Assembly: GCF_017355885.1 (NCBI RefSeq)
Contig: NZ_JAFEUU010000014.1
Span: 1-64,000, forward strand
Reading direction: 5' to 3'
Origin: Sabulicella rubraurantiaca
GTDB taxonomy: Bacteria > Pseudomonadota > Alphaproteobacteria > Acetobacterales > Acetobacteraceae
DNA length: 64,000 bases
The position numbers and the translations under genes were made by a program. Each line of letters opens with the position of its first letter. Position 1 is the first letter of the stretch. Under the pieces are notes generated by a model that was not told the origin of the DNA, did no database searches, and saw only the letters and a list, made by a program, of their open reading frames with translations. This document shows, piece after piece, positions 41,137 to 50,134 of this stretch.

Positions 41137-42114
41137 GTGGAGGGCATCGTGGCTGGGCCTGGCGGGTATGACGTGCTCGAGGTCAACGGGCGGCGCTTGC
41201 GCTGGCGCATCGACGGCGCGGCGGGCGCGCCCGTCCTGGTCTTCGTCAACGGCCTGACGCAATACGCCGAGCTGTGGACAGTGCATCGCGATGCGCTGGT
41301 GGCGCACGGCTTCCGCGTGGTGACCTTCGACATGTTCGGCCAGGGCGAGTCCGACAAGCCCGCCCTTTTCATCGAGCAGGAGGACCAGGTCGCCGCGCTC
41401 CAGGCGATCGTGGTGGCCACCGGGGCGGAGCGCGTCTTCGTGGCTGGCATCTCGTTCGGCGGGCTGATCGCGTTGCGCCACGCGATCAAGCACGGGGACC
41501 GGCTGGCAGGGCTGGCGCTCCTCAGCAGCTTCGCCTCGCTCTCCCCGCAGCTGCGGCTCCTCGGCGGCACGCTGCTGCAGGGGTTGGCGCTGGGCGGCAT
41601 CGCCTACCTGCAGGACATGCTGCTGCCAATGAACCTCTCCGACGCCTGGCTCGGGCCGCGCCTGGATCAGCTTGGCGAGGTGAAGCGCGCCGGTTTCGTG
41701 GCGAACGACTTGTTCGCGCTCCAGAACCTGATGGAGAGCTTCCTCCACTTCCGGCCCCTGACGCCCGAGCTGCCGCGGATTGCCTGCCCGACCCTGGTGC
41801 TCAACGGCGAGTTCGATTTTCTGACCCCGCGCTCGCTGCACGACGAACTCCGCCGCGGCATCCCCGATGCGGAGTTGGTGATCGTTCCGCATGCCTACCA
41901 CGCCTTCACGCTGGAACAGCCTGCCCTGGTCGCCGGCCTGCTGGCTGGCTTCATGCGCGATGTCCTCTCCGGCGCCTGGCGTGGCAAGGGTCGGGGCGAA
42001 GGCCGGGTGGCGGTGGCGCCGGATGCGCCCAGCCAGGATCCGGAGCCCTTCCCGCGGGGCTTCGACCATATGCGTGCGATCCCGGTCCGGGTGCCGAGGG
42101 CGAAGCGGCCATGA
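41137..42114 (+). CDS. Alpha/beta-fold hydrolase
   Basis: A 325-residue hydrolase. VLVFVNGLTQYAELWTVH is the oxyanion region, with the unusual NG in place of HG. RVFVAGISFGGLIALRHAI is the nucleophile elbow (Ser in GISFGG), LVLNGEFDFLTPRSL gives the acid, and VIVPHAYHAFTLEQP the histidine. The C-terminal 40 residues after FMRDVLSGAWR are low-complexity and basic. The GTG at 41137 is the most likely start. An ATG is absent near the fold's beginning, and a GTG at 41149 is also possible. Its stop overlaps the ATG of the next gene, so the two are coupled. Confidence 0.75.
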   Translation: MEGIVAGPGGYDVLEVNGRRLRWRIDGAAGAPVLVFVNGLTQYAELWTVHRDALVAHGFRVVTFDMFGQGESDKPALFIEQEDQVAALQAIVVATGAERVFVAGISFGGLIALRHAIKHGDRLAGLALLSSFASLSPQLRLLGGTLLQGLALGGIAYLQDMLLPMNLSDAWLGPRLDQLGEVKRAGFVANDLFALQNLMESFLHFRPLTPELPRIACPTLVLNGEFDFLTPRSLHDELRRGIPDAELVIVPHAYHAFTLEQPALVAGLLAGFMRDVLSGAWRGKGRGEGRVAVAPDAPSQDPEPFPRGFDHMRAIPVRVPRAKRP

Positions 42115-42701
42115 TGGTGCAGAGCGTGCTGGGGCCGCTCGATCCGGCGGGGCGCGTTCCTCCATGGCAGCAGACCCGGCTGGGCGCCTTCCTGGTGGCC
42201 GGCTATGGGGCCCTCGCCAGCAGCGCCTCCGCGCAGTCTCTCTGGACCCACGGCCCAGTCGCGATCGCGTTGCAGCAACAGGCCGCCGTCGCATCCGGTA
42301 TCGTGGGCGCCATAATGCGCGGCGTTGCTTGGCAGTGGGACCCGTGGTGGATGGCCCGTGCATCAGTTTCACAGGCTGCCTGGCTTCCGCGGCTGGCACA
42401 CGGACCCGATGTCATGCGTGGCCTTGCGCTCGACTCCCTCGCGCTTGGCCTGGCCATCGTGACCGTAGTCCGGCCGGCACCGCTGCTGCCGCCGGACGCC
42501 AGCCCCGACGACCCCTTCGTTGCGGCGCTCGGGCTGGTGGAGTTGGAGAGCGGCCGGTTGCTGCAGCCGAACCTGAGGCTCCTCAGGCAGATGGCCGAGG
42601 AAATGCCACGGTCGGTTGTCGAGGAGGCGGTGGAGGCGCGGCTGGCTTCAGTCCAGCGCCTGTGGAACGCGGTGCTCGCTTCCCTGGCCTCGTCGGCATA
42701 G
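42111..42701 (+). CDS. Uncharacterised protein coupled to an alpha/beta hydrolase
   Basis: A 196-residue protein starting at ATGATG at 42111, overlapping the stop of the hydrolase gene. It is mostly helical with Ala/Val-rich stretches (GVAWQWDPWWMARASVSQAA; LALDSLALGLAIVTVVRP). The LWTHGPVAIALQQQAAVASG segment may be an amphipathic helix rather than a membrane span. It has no recognised motif. Coupling to the hydrolase suggests they act together, perhaps as an accessory or membrane-associated partner, but nothing more can be said. Confidence 0.65.
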   Translation: MMVQSVLGPLDPAGRVPPWQQTRLGAFLVAGYGALASSASAQSLWTHGPVAIALQQQAAVASGIVGAIMRGVAWQWDPWWMARASVSQAAWLPRLAHGPDVMRGLALDSLALGLAIVTVVRPAPLLPPDASPDDPFVAALGLVELESGRLLQPNLRLLRQMAEEMPRSVVEEAVEARLASVQRLWNAVLASLASSA

Positions 42702-43067
42702 TTGAGGCGCCCCAGACGGCCATTTCCCCTCCTATCGAGATGTCCGGTGCTTTGCCGCTGAGGTCCCGAGAGCAACCACACCGACCTGACCCCCGCGGTA
42801 CAGGTGATGCTGGGTGAAAGGCTATCAGAATTCGGTGGAAGACTGCCCGTCGGGAGCGGCGGCGAGCGCATGCTGATGCATCTTTCTGTGCGACAGGTAC
42901 GGCACGATGCAGATGATGACACGCTACGGCTGCAGGGACGGATCACGAGCGCGGTTGGCTGAGCATCTCTCTCCTCGGAGCGACGCCGCCGCTTGGCTGC
43001 GGCCGACCTCGCGCAACAGAGGGATCGCTTTTCCCATGTTGCTCGCCGCGCCATGAGATGATGCGAG
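42702..43067. other. Intergenic stretch; one weak 52-codon open frame
   Basis: The 366 bases before the MFS gene contain a plus frame (about 42804-42962) reading VMLGERLSEFGGRLPVGSGG, then MLMHLSVRQVRHDADDDTL. It has protein-like order but no ribosome site and no family. Otherwise nothing is recognised. The MFS promoter should lie near the right end. Confidence 0.3.
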
Positions 43068-44672
43068 ATGGCCGCTGACGGTTCACCCTTCGCGCCGCTC
43101 CGGCATCGATTGTTCGCGTGGCTGTGGGTGACGAACGCAGTGTCGGCACTTGGGGCTTTCATCCAATCGACCGCAACGGCCTGGGTGATGACCGACCTTG
43201 CGCCTGATCCGCTGATGGTCAGCCTCGTGCAGGCTGCCTCGCAGCTTCCCTTCCTGCTGCTGGCCCTCCCGGCCGGTGCGCTGGCCGACATCGTGGACCG
43301 GCAGCGTTACCTGATCGCGACCAACACGAGCATGCTGGCGGTGGCGGGAGCACTGGCAGTGCTCTACGCGCTCGGCATGGTGACGGCTTGGGCGCTCCTG
43401 GGGCTGACGGCACTGCTCGCGGCGCTGACGGCGCTCAACAGCCCGGCCTTGGCTTCGTCGGTTCCGGCCACGGTCCCGCGGCACGACCTGCAGCAGGCGC
43501 TCGTCCTCAATTCCATCGGGTACAATATCGCGCGTGCCCTGGGACCCGGCATCTGTGGCGTCATCGTCGCCAGCCTGGGCGCGGCGGCAGCCTTCGCGAC
43601 GAATGCTGCGTGCTTTGCCATCGTGGCGGTGGTGACCGCGACCACCCTCGCGCTGCCGCGCTCGGCCGGGGTCAGCGGCATCCCGCCCGAACGGCTTACA
43701 CGGGCAACGCGGCAGGGTGTGCGCTACGCCATGGCGGAACCCGCGGTGCGCGCCACGCTGATAAGGTCCGCTGCCTTCTACGCGTTCGCCGGCGCGATCT
43801 GGGCCCTGCTGCCGCTCTATGTCCGGGAAGTCCTGGACCTCTCATCTGCGGGCTATGGCCTCATGCTCGGCGCCATTGGCGCCGGGGCGGTCCTTGGCGG
43901 GATCCTCATGCCGCGTCTGCGCGACCGTGTCTCACGTGACGGCTTCGTGCTGCTGGCCGGCCTGATGACAGGCGGTGCCTTGATCCCTCTCGCGCTGATG
44001 CCCTCGCCCGGCGCGGCTGTGGTCGCAATGCTCATCTACGGCATGGGCTGGATCGTCGGAGCGTCCAACTTGCAGGCGACGGTCCAACTCGCTTCGGCGC
44101 CCTGGGTGCGGGCACGCGGCCTCGCGATCTATCAGGCGGTCCTGAACGGTGGGTTGGGTCTTGGCGCCGTGGCTTGGGGATGGCTCGGGCAGCACCTCGG
44201 CCTCACAGGGACGCTGCTTGTCGCAGGGTTGGGCGGCATCGCGATGACCTGGGTGTCCAAGTGGGTGACGCTGCCGGAGGAGGTGCTGGACCCCTCGCTG
44301 ACCGCCGAGCGTCCGCCACCTCGGGTCCAGGTTCACAAGTCGGTCTCGCCCGAGCTCGAGACGCGGCGTACCCCCGTGCTCGTCACCATCGCCTATCATG
44401 TTGATCCAGCCGAGACGCCAGCTTTTCGCGCGGCCATGGCGGAGCTTTCAGCGGCGCGGCGCCGGGACGGCGCGGTCGCGTGGATGCTCGCCCGCGATGT
44501 CGAGCGGCCAGAGGCCTGGGTGGAGGCGTTCCGGCTGCCTGACTGGCACGAGCTGCGTAGGGGTGTCGCCCGCCTCAACCTCACGGACAGCATGGCGGTC
44601 GAGAAGGCGAAATCATTCCATCGGGGCGCTGGTCCGCCGGAAGTGCGCGTCCTCCTCGCAGAGGCGTGGTGA
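43068..44672 (+). CDS. MFS exporter (EntS-like, MFS_3) with C-terminal monooxygenase-like domain
   Basis: A 534-residue protein. The first about 410 residues form a 12-helix MFS exporter of the enterobactin-exporter-like group: LFAWLWVTNAVSALGAFIQS, QLPFLLLALPAGALADIVDR, LNSIGYNIARALGPGICGVI, LMLGAIGAGAVLGGILMPRL. A cytoplasmic C-terminal domain of about 115 residues (TPVLVTIAYHVDPAETPAFR, ARRRDGAVAWMLARDVERPE, WHELRRG) resembles the ABM ferredoxin-like fold of antibiotic biosynthesis monooxygenases or a heme-like binding dimer. This combination occurs in MFS proteins of alphaproteobacteria and suggests substrate sensing or modification at the membrane. The start is ATG 43068. Confidence 0.85.
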   Translation: MAADGSPFAPLRHRLFAWLWVTNAVSALGAFIQSTATAWVMTDLAPDPLMVSLVQAASQLPFLLLALPAGALADIVDRQRYLIATNTSMLAVAGALAVLYALGMVTAWALLGLTALLAALTALNSPALASSVPATVPRHDLQQALVLNSIGYNIARALGPGICGVIVASLGAAAAFATNAACFAIVAVVTATTLALPRSAGVSGIPPERLTRATRQGVRYAMAEPAVRATLIRSAAFYAFAGAIWALLPLYVREVLDLSSAGYGLMLGAIGAGAVLGGILMPRLRDRVSRDGFVLLAGLMTGGALIPLALMPSPGAAVVAMLIYGMGWIVGASNLQATVQLASAPWVRARGLAIYQAVLNGGLGLGAVAWGWLGQHLGLTGTLLVAGLGGIAMTWVSKWVTLPEEVLDPSLTAERPPPRVQVHKSVSPELETRRTPVLVTIAYHVDPAETPAFRAAMAELSAARRRDGAVAWMLARDVERPEAWVEAFRLPDWHELRRGVARLNLTDSMAVEKAKSFHRGAGPPEVRVLLAEAW

Positions 44673-44803
44673 AGTGGAATTGCGATGGCGACAGCCTGCG
44701 CGGCATCGGGCACCGCTGACCGGCAAGCTTGCGTACATGTTCGGTAGGTGGTCTGTTTGAGGCACGAGCCTGCACCGGGGGCGGGCTCCTGGGAGATCCA
44801 GCG

Positions 44804-45796
44804 ATGCCAACGCGGCGCTGCGTATTCCCGCTGCTGGCCACCGCTGCCGGCCTCGCCACGCCGGCTCCTGGCCGCGCGCATCCGCGTTCCACTGCAGCGG
44901 CGGACTGGCCCAACCGACCCGTACGCTACATCGAGGCTTACCAACCCGGCACTGCGACCGACATCGCGTCACGGCTCTGGTGCATGACGATGGCACGGCT
45001 CACTGGTCGGCCCTTCGCCGTCGAGAACCGCGCGGGCGCTGGTGGCACGCTCGGTGCGGCCGCCGTCGCCCGTGCCATGCCGGATGGGCACACGATCGGG
45101 CTCGGAAGCGCGGCTGCGCTTGCCGTGGCGCCGACACTGTTCCCGCGCCTTCGCTACGAACCTGCCCGTGACTTCACCTTGATTTCCGGACTTGCGATGG
45201 CGCCGAACTTGCTGGCGGTCCGCCCCGACCTGCCGGCGCAGTCCGTGCCCGATTTTCTGAGGCTGCTTTCGCGCGACCCGGGGCGGCACCATTACGGGCA
45301 TTTCGGGCTCGGTACGACGGGCCATCTTGCGATGGAACTTCTCAAGTCCCGAGCGGGTGTTGAAGTCGAGCAGGTCGCCTATGCCGGCCAACAGGCCAAT
45401 TACGACCTGCTGGCCGGAAGGATCAGCGCCCTTTGCGGTCCTCTCCCGGGGCTGATCGCGGCGATCCAATCAGGCCAGGTCCGCGCCCTTGCAGTGACGA
45501 CCGCCAGGCGCAGCCGCGCCGTGCCGCAGGTGCCGGCGCTTGCGGAGTTCCTCCCCGGCTTCGACCTTGGCGGCTGGGCGATGGTGGTCGGACCGGCCCG
45601 CCTTTCCCCGTCCCTGATCCGCCGTATGCACGACGTCTCGCGTCAGACGCTGGCGCGGCCGGACCTACGAGAGACGTTTCGCCAGATGGGGGTCGAGCCC
45701 TGGTCCGCCGGTCTCGCCGAACTGGAAGCCTACCGCGCCGAGCAGGAGGCGCTGGTCGCACCTCTCGTCCGCGCCTCCGGAGCACGGGTGGATTAG
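44804..45796 (+). CDS. Divergent Bug/TctC-type periplasmic receptor (copy 6)
   Basis: A 330-residue receptor with a leader (CVFPLLATAAGLATPAPGRA). Family signatures are PVRYIEAYQPGTATDIASRL, VENRAGAGGTLGAAAVARAM and IQSGQVRALAVTTARRSRAV. The usual HVPYRG hinge is replaced by QVAYAGQQANYDLLAG, so ligand binding likely differs from the other five copies. GGAG precedes the ATG at 44804. It stands between the MFS exporter and the dioxygenase-like gene without TctAB. It probably binds a different acid or an unrelated small molecule. Confidence 0.88.
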   Translation: MPTRRCVFPLLATAAGLATPAPGRAHPRSTAAADWPNRPVRYIEAYQPGTATDIASRLWCMTMARLTGRPFAVENRAGAGGTLGAAAVARAMPDGHTIGLGSAAALAVAPTLFPRLRYEPARDFTLISGLAMAPNLLAVRPDLPAQSVPDFLRLLSRDPGRHHYGHFGLGTTGHLAMELLKSRAGVEVEQVAYAGQQANYDLLAGRISALCGPLPGLIAAIQSGQVRALAVTTARRSRAVPQVPALAEFLPGFDLGGWAMVVGPARLSPSLIRRMHDVSRQTLARPDLRETFRQMGVEPWSAGLAELEAYRAEQEALVAPLVRASGARVD

Positions 45797-46035
45797 GACC
45801 AGCGGGCAGATATGCCGAATGGCGGAACAGAAGAGCGTTCGGCACCGCGATCTTATCGTCGGTGGCCGATCTACGCCCAAAAGCAACTCGCTGAAATTGT
45901 GCTTCTCTGGAGAAGGTCAGGGCTAACAGGCCAAGCTCGGAAGCTTCCTGTCATTGCCGGACAATCGCGGCCGCAGGCTGGGCGAGGCAGCCCAGCCGAG
46001 TGCCCGGACGTTCGACGGGGCGGGAGGACCGCACC

Positions 46036-46911
46036 ATGTCCGACGCCCCCAGGCATCCCGAACCCTCCTTCGATCTCAGCGCGGCGCCCATGCGGATCGG
46101 TCGCGTCCGGATCCGTGTGCGTGACCTTGCCCAGGCCAGCGGCTTCTACCGCGACGTCCTCGGCCTCGTGCCACTGGGGCAGTCCGACCGACACGCCGTC
46201 CTCGGCACAGGCGGAATGCCCTTGCTTGAGCTGATCGGAGATCCCGGTTTGGCACCGCTCGATCGCCGCGAGGCCGGCCTGTTCCACACGGCCTTCCTCC
46301 TGCCCGACCGGGCCAGCCTCGGACGCTGGCTACACTTCGCGTCGGAACGAGGCGTCGCCCTGGACGGCGCAGCCGACCACGTTGTGAGCGAAGCCCTCTA
46401 CCTCGCCGACCCAGAGGGCAACGGGATCGAGATCTATGTGGACCGCCCGGTATCGGCTTGGCGCCGCACCGGCAGCAGAATCGAGATGCCGAACGATCCG
46501 TTGGACCTTGAGGGCCTGCTTGCCAGTGCCGACGGACCCTGGACCGGCATGCCGGACAAAGGCGCGATCGGTCACGTGCACCTGCAGGTCGGTGACACCG
46601 CATTGGCCGAACACTTCTATGGCGACCTCCTCGGCTTCCAGGTGACCTGGCGCTATCCCGGTGCGAGCTTCTTCGGCGTTGGCGGCTATCACCATCAGCT
46701 CGCCGCCAACACTTGGAACAGCCGCGGCGCCGGGCCGCGCACGGAGGACATGGCCGGTCTCGACGCCGTGGAGCTGGTGCTCCGCGATGCCACGGCGCGC
46801 GCGGCCATCGAAGTCCGCGCGCGGGCAGCGAGCCTGGGCGTCGGGACTGAAGGTGAGGCCAGGGTGCTGCGCGATCCTTGGGGGACCGCCATCGTCCTGA
46901 CTGCGGACTGA
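46036..46911 (+). CDS. VOC-family (glyoxalase/extradiol dioxygenase-like) protein
   Basis: A 291-residue two-module vicinal-oxygen-chelate protein. The first module (RVRIRVRDLAQASGFYRDVL, about residues 22-135) ends with LYLADPEGNGIEIYVDRP, which supplies the metal-binding Glu. The second (IGHVHLQVGDTALAEHFYGD, about residues 175-290) has a His and the second metal region near FGVGGYHHQLAANTWNSRG. This is the CatE/bleomycin-resistance-like class, often catechol-2,3-dioxygenase-like. GGAGG precedes the ATG at 46036. It lies 54 bases upstream of the FMN reductase on the same strand, as in aromatic or quinone-handling pairs. Confidence 0.85.
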   Translation: MSDAPRHPEPSFDLSAAPMRIGRVRIRVRDLAQASGFYRDVLGLVPLGQSDRHAVLGTGGMPLLELIGDPGLAPLDRREAGLFHTAFLLPDRASLGRWLHFASERGVALDGAADHVVSEALYLADPEGNGIEIYVDRPVSAWRRTGSRIEMPNDPLDLEGLLASADGPWTGMPDKGAIGHVHLQVGDTALAEHFYGDLLGFQVTWRYPGASFFGVGGYHHQLAANTWNSRGAGPRTEDMAGLDAVELVLRDATARAAIEVRARAASLGVGTEGEARVLRDPWGTAIVLTAD

Positions 46912-46965
46912 CGACCATGTTCAACACGTCGCGTTGAGCGAAAACTCGGAAGATGGGAGAAGTCG

Positions 46966-47517
46966 ATGCCCCGATACACGGTCGCCCTGCTCGTCGGCAG
47001 CCTGCGGCGGGAGTCGCTGAACGCGAAGCTCGCCGGCGCGTTGGTGCGTCTGGCGCCGCCCGACGTCACCTTCCAGCGCGTCGAGATCGGTGACCTGCCG
47101 CTCTACAATCAGGATGACGATGCCAACCCGGCACCGCCGGTGGCGCGCCTGAAGAGCCAAGTGGCCGCTGCGCAAGGCGTGGTCTTCGTCACGCCGGAGT
47201 ACAACCGCTCCATCCCCGGCGTGCTGAAGAACGCGCTCGACCACGGATCGCGGCCTTATGGTCATAGCGTCTGGGCAGGAAAGCCCGCGGGCGTGATGGG
47301 CATCTCGCCGGGCGCCCCTGGTACATCCATGGCGCAGCAGCATCTGCGCAACATCCTCGCCTATCTCGACATGCCGACGCTCGGTCAGCCAGAGGTCCTC
47401 CTCCAGGCCAAGGAAGGGCTTTTCGCGGCCGATGGCTCGATCGGAGAGGGCAGCCGTGGCTTCCTGCAAGGCTGGATGGACCGCTACGTCGCCTTCCTCG
47501 GCCGCAACGCAGCCTAG
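46966..47517 (+). CDS. NADPH-dependent FMN reductase (ChrR/SsuE-like)
   Basis: A 183-residue flavodoxin-like quinone/FMN reductase. The FMN phosphate loop is in VALLVGSLRRESLNAKLAGA, the flavin-ring contact is VFVTPEYNRSIPGVLKNALD, and AGKPAGVMGISPGAPGTSM closes the site. Members reduce FMN, quinones or chromate with NAD(P)H. The start ATG is 46966, with GGGAG about 8 bases upstream. It probably provides reduced flavin or protects against quinones made by oxygenases such as its neighbour. Confidence 0.9.
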   Translation: MPRYTVALLVGSLRRESLNAKLAGALVRLAPPDVTFQRVEIGDLPLYNQDDDANPAPPVARLKSQVAAAQGVVFVTPEYNRSIPGVLKNALDHGSRPYGHSVWAGKPAGVMGISPGAPGTSMAQQHLRNILAYLDMPTLGQPEVLLQAKEGLFAADGSIGEGSRGFLQGWMDRYVAFLGRNAA

Positions 47518-47930
47518 ACGAGAGGACCGCGAACCACGGTGGCCCAGGCCGCGAAGAGGCCTTCGTCGAGGACGCTCGTCTCGGCACTCGCCAGATTGGC
47601 GACAGCTTCGGTGGCCGCGGCTGAGAGCGGCGAGCCCAGGTGGCCGACGTCACGGAACACTCCCGCACCTCGTTGCGGGCAGATGCGCAGGCTTCACCTG
47701 GTCCACAGGCACCTCTACGCAGTTGCCAAGGCGCCGTCCGCGAACAAGCAAGGCGATTGGAAGCAAGCCAGCGTTTCGAAGCATGCGCTCCAGCGGAGAG
47801 TCCCGGCTGAGAGGTGGCTGGTGAGGCGTGACCCGCGACTTCCCCTGCTGTATAGGGAAGGGGAGGAAGCAGCGTCCGGCGCCGGCTTGGCAGTGGTGGA
47901 TTTCCTCTCGCAAGGGATGTGGATCCAGGG
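47518..47930. other. Intergenic stretch with a possible minus-strand gene tail
   Basis: The minus frame from about 47690 to a TAG at 47514-47516 reads GVFRDVGHLGSPLSAAATEA, then VANLASAETSVLDEGLFAAW. It has coding-like composition, but there is no start and it ends inside the stop codon of the FMN reductase gene. It may be the tail of a lost gene. The hybrid kinase promoter lies at the right end. Confidence 0.3.
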
Positions 47931-50123
47931 ATGAAGCCAAGACCCGAAGGGAGGACGGCCATCCCGTCGCGGCTGGGGGCGCTCCGGGTCCTGGCCCTTC
48001 TCGCCCTGGCTGTTCCGGCGGCGCTCCTCGCGGCCTATGCCCTGTTCAGCCGTGACTTCCATCGGCGCGAGGCCGAGGGGCAGGTCACCCGCACCCTCGA
48101 CCTCCTGCACGAGCACGGCTCCAAGGTTTTCGACACCTACGAGATTCTGTTGGCCTATGCCGATGAGCTGGTCCGCGGCCTCGATGACGACCAGCTGCGC
48201 GAGAACGAGGCCGAGATCAGCGGGAGGCTGCAAAGGTTCAGGCAGTCGCTGCCGCAGGTCCAGAACATCTGGGTCATCGGGCCAACCGGCCTTGCCATGG
48301 CCTCCACGCAGATCCTCCCGGTTCCCCGGGACCTCAATGTCTCCGACCGGGAGTATTTCCGTGCGCTGCGCGATGGCGAGACGGATCTCGTGATCAGCGA
48401 CGTGCTGCGGGGACGGGTCAGGCCGGAAACGCGGTTCTTTCAGTTCGCCCGGCGGCGCAGCCCACGCGCGGATGGCGGCTTCGCCGGCATCATCGCCATC
48501 TCCGTGCAGCCGTCCTATTTCGTGGAATATTACGGCAAGACCCCCGCGAGCGGGCTGACGACGGCCTCGCTCGTGCGCGACGGCGCCTATCTCCTTGCCC
48601 GTTTCCCGGCGCTCGATCCCGATGCGCCGCGCCGGGTTTCGGGCGAGGCCTTCCGGGAAAGGACCGCCGCGGCGCCTGAGCGGGGCTTCTACGTGGGCCG
48701 CTCCCTGGAAGGAGGCAGCGCGGTCCTTCTGGCCTACCGGCGGCTTCCCAGCCATCCGGTCTATGTCGTGACAGGGCTCGACATGGCGATCGTGCAGGCG
48801 CGATGGCTGCGTTCGCTGATCCTGCCCGCCGCGCTGGCGCTGCCCACCGCCCTGGCTTTGTTCGGCCTTGTCTGGATGGCGATGCGCCAGGCCCGGGGGC
48901 TGGAAGTCGCCGTCGCGGAACTGACCGCCGAGCGTGCGCTGCGCGAGGCTGCGGAGGATGAGCGCCGGCAGGTGCAGCGCCTCCAGGCTCAGCGGCAGCG
49001 GCTGGAGGCGCTGGGCCAGCTGGCGGGCGGCATCGCCCACGACATCAACAACGTCATGCAGGCGGTCGGCACGGGGGCGGCGCTGATCCGCCGCCGCGCC
49101 TCGGATGCCGCCGCCGTCGAGAGCCTGGCGCGCATGATCGAGGCCTCGGCGGAACGGGGCGGCTCCGTCACCCGGCGCCTCCTGGCCTTCGCCCGACGCG
49201 GCGAGCTTCGCGCGGAGGCGGTGGACCCCGAGAGCGTGCTGCGGGAGATCCAGGAGGTCCTGTCCCATTCCCTCGACCCGGCGATCCAGGTGGAGGTCCA
49301 AGTGGATGCGCCCGCGTCGCGGGTCTTCGTGGACCGGGGTCAGCTGGAAACGGTGCTGCTCAACCTCGCGACCAATGCGCGCGACGCCATGCCCTCAGGT
49401 GGCCGGCTGACCCTGTTCCTGGAAGGGCGCGAGATCGGCCCGGAAGCCCCCGCGGAGGATTTGCCAGCCGGGCGGTACGTGGTGCTCGGGGTTTCGGACA
49501 CGGGGGCAGGCATGGATGCCGAAACTCTCGCGCGGGCCTCCGACCCCTTCTTCACCACCAAGGATCTCGGGAAGGGGACCGGGCTGGGCCTCGCCATCGC
49601 CCGCAGCTTCGCGGAGCAATCGGGCGGAAGGCTGCGCCTGTCGAGCCAGCCTGGGCAGGGCACGGTCGCGGAGATCCTGCTGCCCCTGGTTGAAGGCGAA
49701 GCGAAGCAGGCGGCGGTGGAGGTCGCGCCCGCCGGTCCGAGGCGCCGCATCCTGCTCGTGGATGACGAGGGCCTCGTTCGCGCCACCATTGCCAGGGGGC
49801 TCGAAGAATACGGGCATACCGTGCTGCCGGCCGCCGATGCTGAGTCAGCCCTCGCCCTGCTGAACGCAGGGGCCGAAGTCGAGGTGCTGGTGACCGACCT
49901 CGCCATGCCGCGCATGAACGGGCTCGACCTCATCGCCGCCGCGCGGGTCCAGCGCCCTGGCCTGCCGGCAGTGCTGGTCACAGGCAATGCGGAGCTCGAC
50001 GAGGCGCGGACGGGCGGACTTCCCCCGAGCCCGTTCCTGGTGCTGCGCAAGCCTTTCGGCATCGCGGCGCTGGCAAAGGGGATCGACGAGGTCGCTCTGG
50101 CTTCGATGCCGGCGGAGCGCTGA
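47931..50123 (+). CDS. Hybrid sensor histidine kinase with Cache-like sensor and receiver
   Basis: A 730-residue inner-membrane kinase. TM1 is at residues 19-39. A periplasmic dCache/PDC-like sensor (about 40-295) contains VSDREYFRALRDGETDLVIS and GIIAISVQPSYFVEYYGK, and a second TM follows near residue 300. The HisKA region holds the phospho-acceptor His370 in LAGGIAHDINNVMQAVG. The ATPase domain has NLATNARDAMPSGGRLTLFL (N-box), VSDTGAGMDAETLARASDPF and GKGTGLGLAIARSFAEQSGG. The C-terminal receiver has RRRILLVDDEGLVRATIARG, with the acceptor Asp656 in VTDLAMPRMNG. It lies tail to tail with the 5'-nucleotidase gene. The ligand is unknown. Confidence 0.9.
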   Translation: MKPRPEGRTAIPSRLGALRVLALLALAVPAALLAAYALFSRDFHRREAEGQVTRTLDLLHEHGSKVFDTYEILLAYADELVRGLDDDQLRENEAEISGRLQRFRQSLPQVQNIWVIGPTGLAMASTQILPVPRDLNVSDREYFRALRDGETDLVISDVLRGRVRPETRFFQFARRRSPRADGGFAGIIAISVQPSYFVEYYGKTPASGLTTASLVRDGAYLLARFPALDPDAPRRVSGEAFRERTAAAPERGFYVGRSLEGGSAVLLAYRRLPSHPVYVVTGLDMAIVQARWLRSLILPAALALPTALALFGLVWMAMRQARGLEVAVAELTAERALREAAEDERRQVQRLQAQRQRLEALGQLAGGIAHDINNVMQAVGTGAALIRRRASDAAAVESLARMIEASAERGGSVTRRLLAFARRGELRAEAVDPESVLREIQEVLSHSLDPAIQVEVQVDAPASRVFVDRGQLETVLLNLATNARDAMPSGGRLTLFLEGREIGPEAPAEDLPAGRYVVLGVSDTGAGMDAETLARASDPFFTTKDLGKGTGLGLAIARSFAEQSGGRLRLSSQPGQGTVAEILLPLVEGEAKQAAVEVAPAGPRRRILLVDDEGLVRATIARGLEEYGHTVLPAADAESALALLNAGAEVEVLVTDLAMPRMNGLDLIAAARVQRPGLPAVLVTGNAELDEARTGGLPPSPFLVLRKPFGIAALAKGIDEVALASMPAER

Positions 50124-50134
50124 AACCCAGGCGC

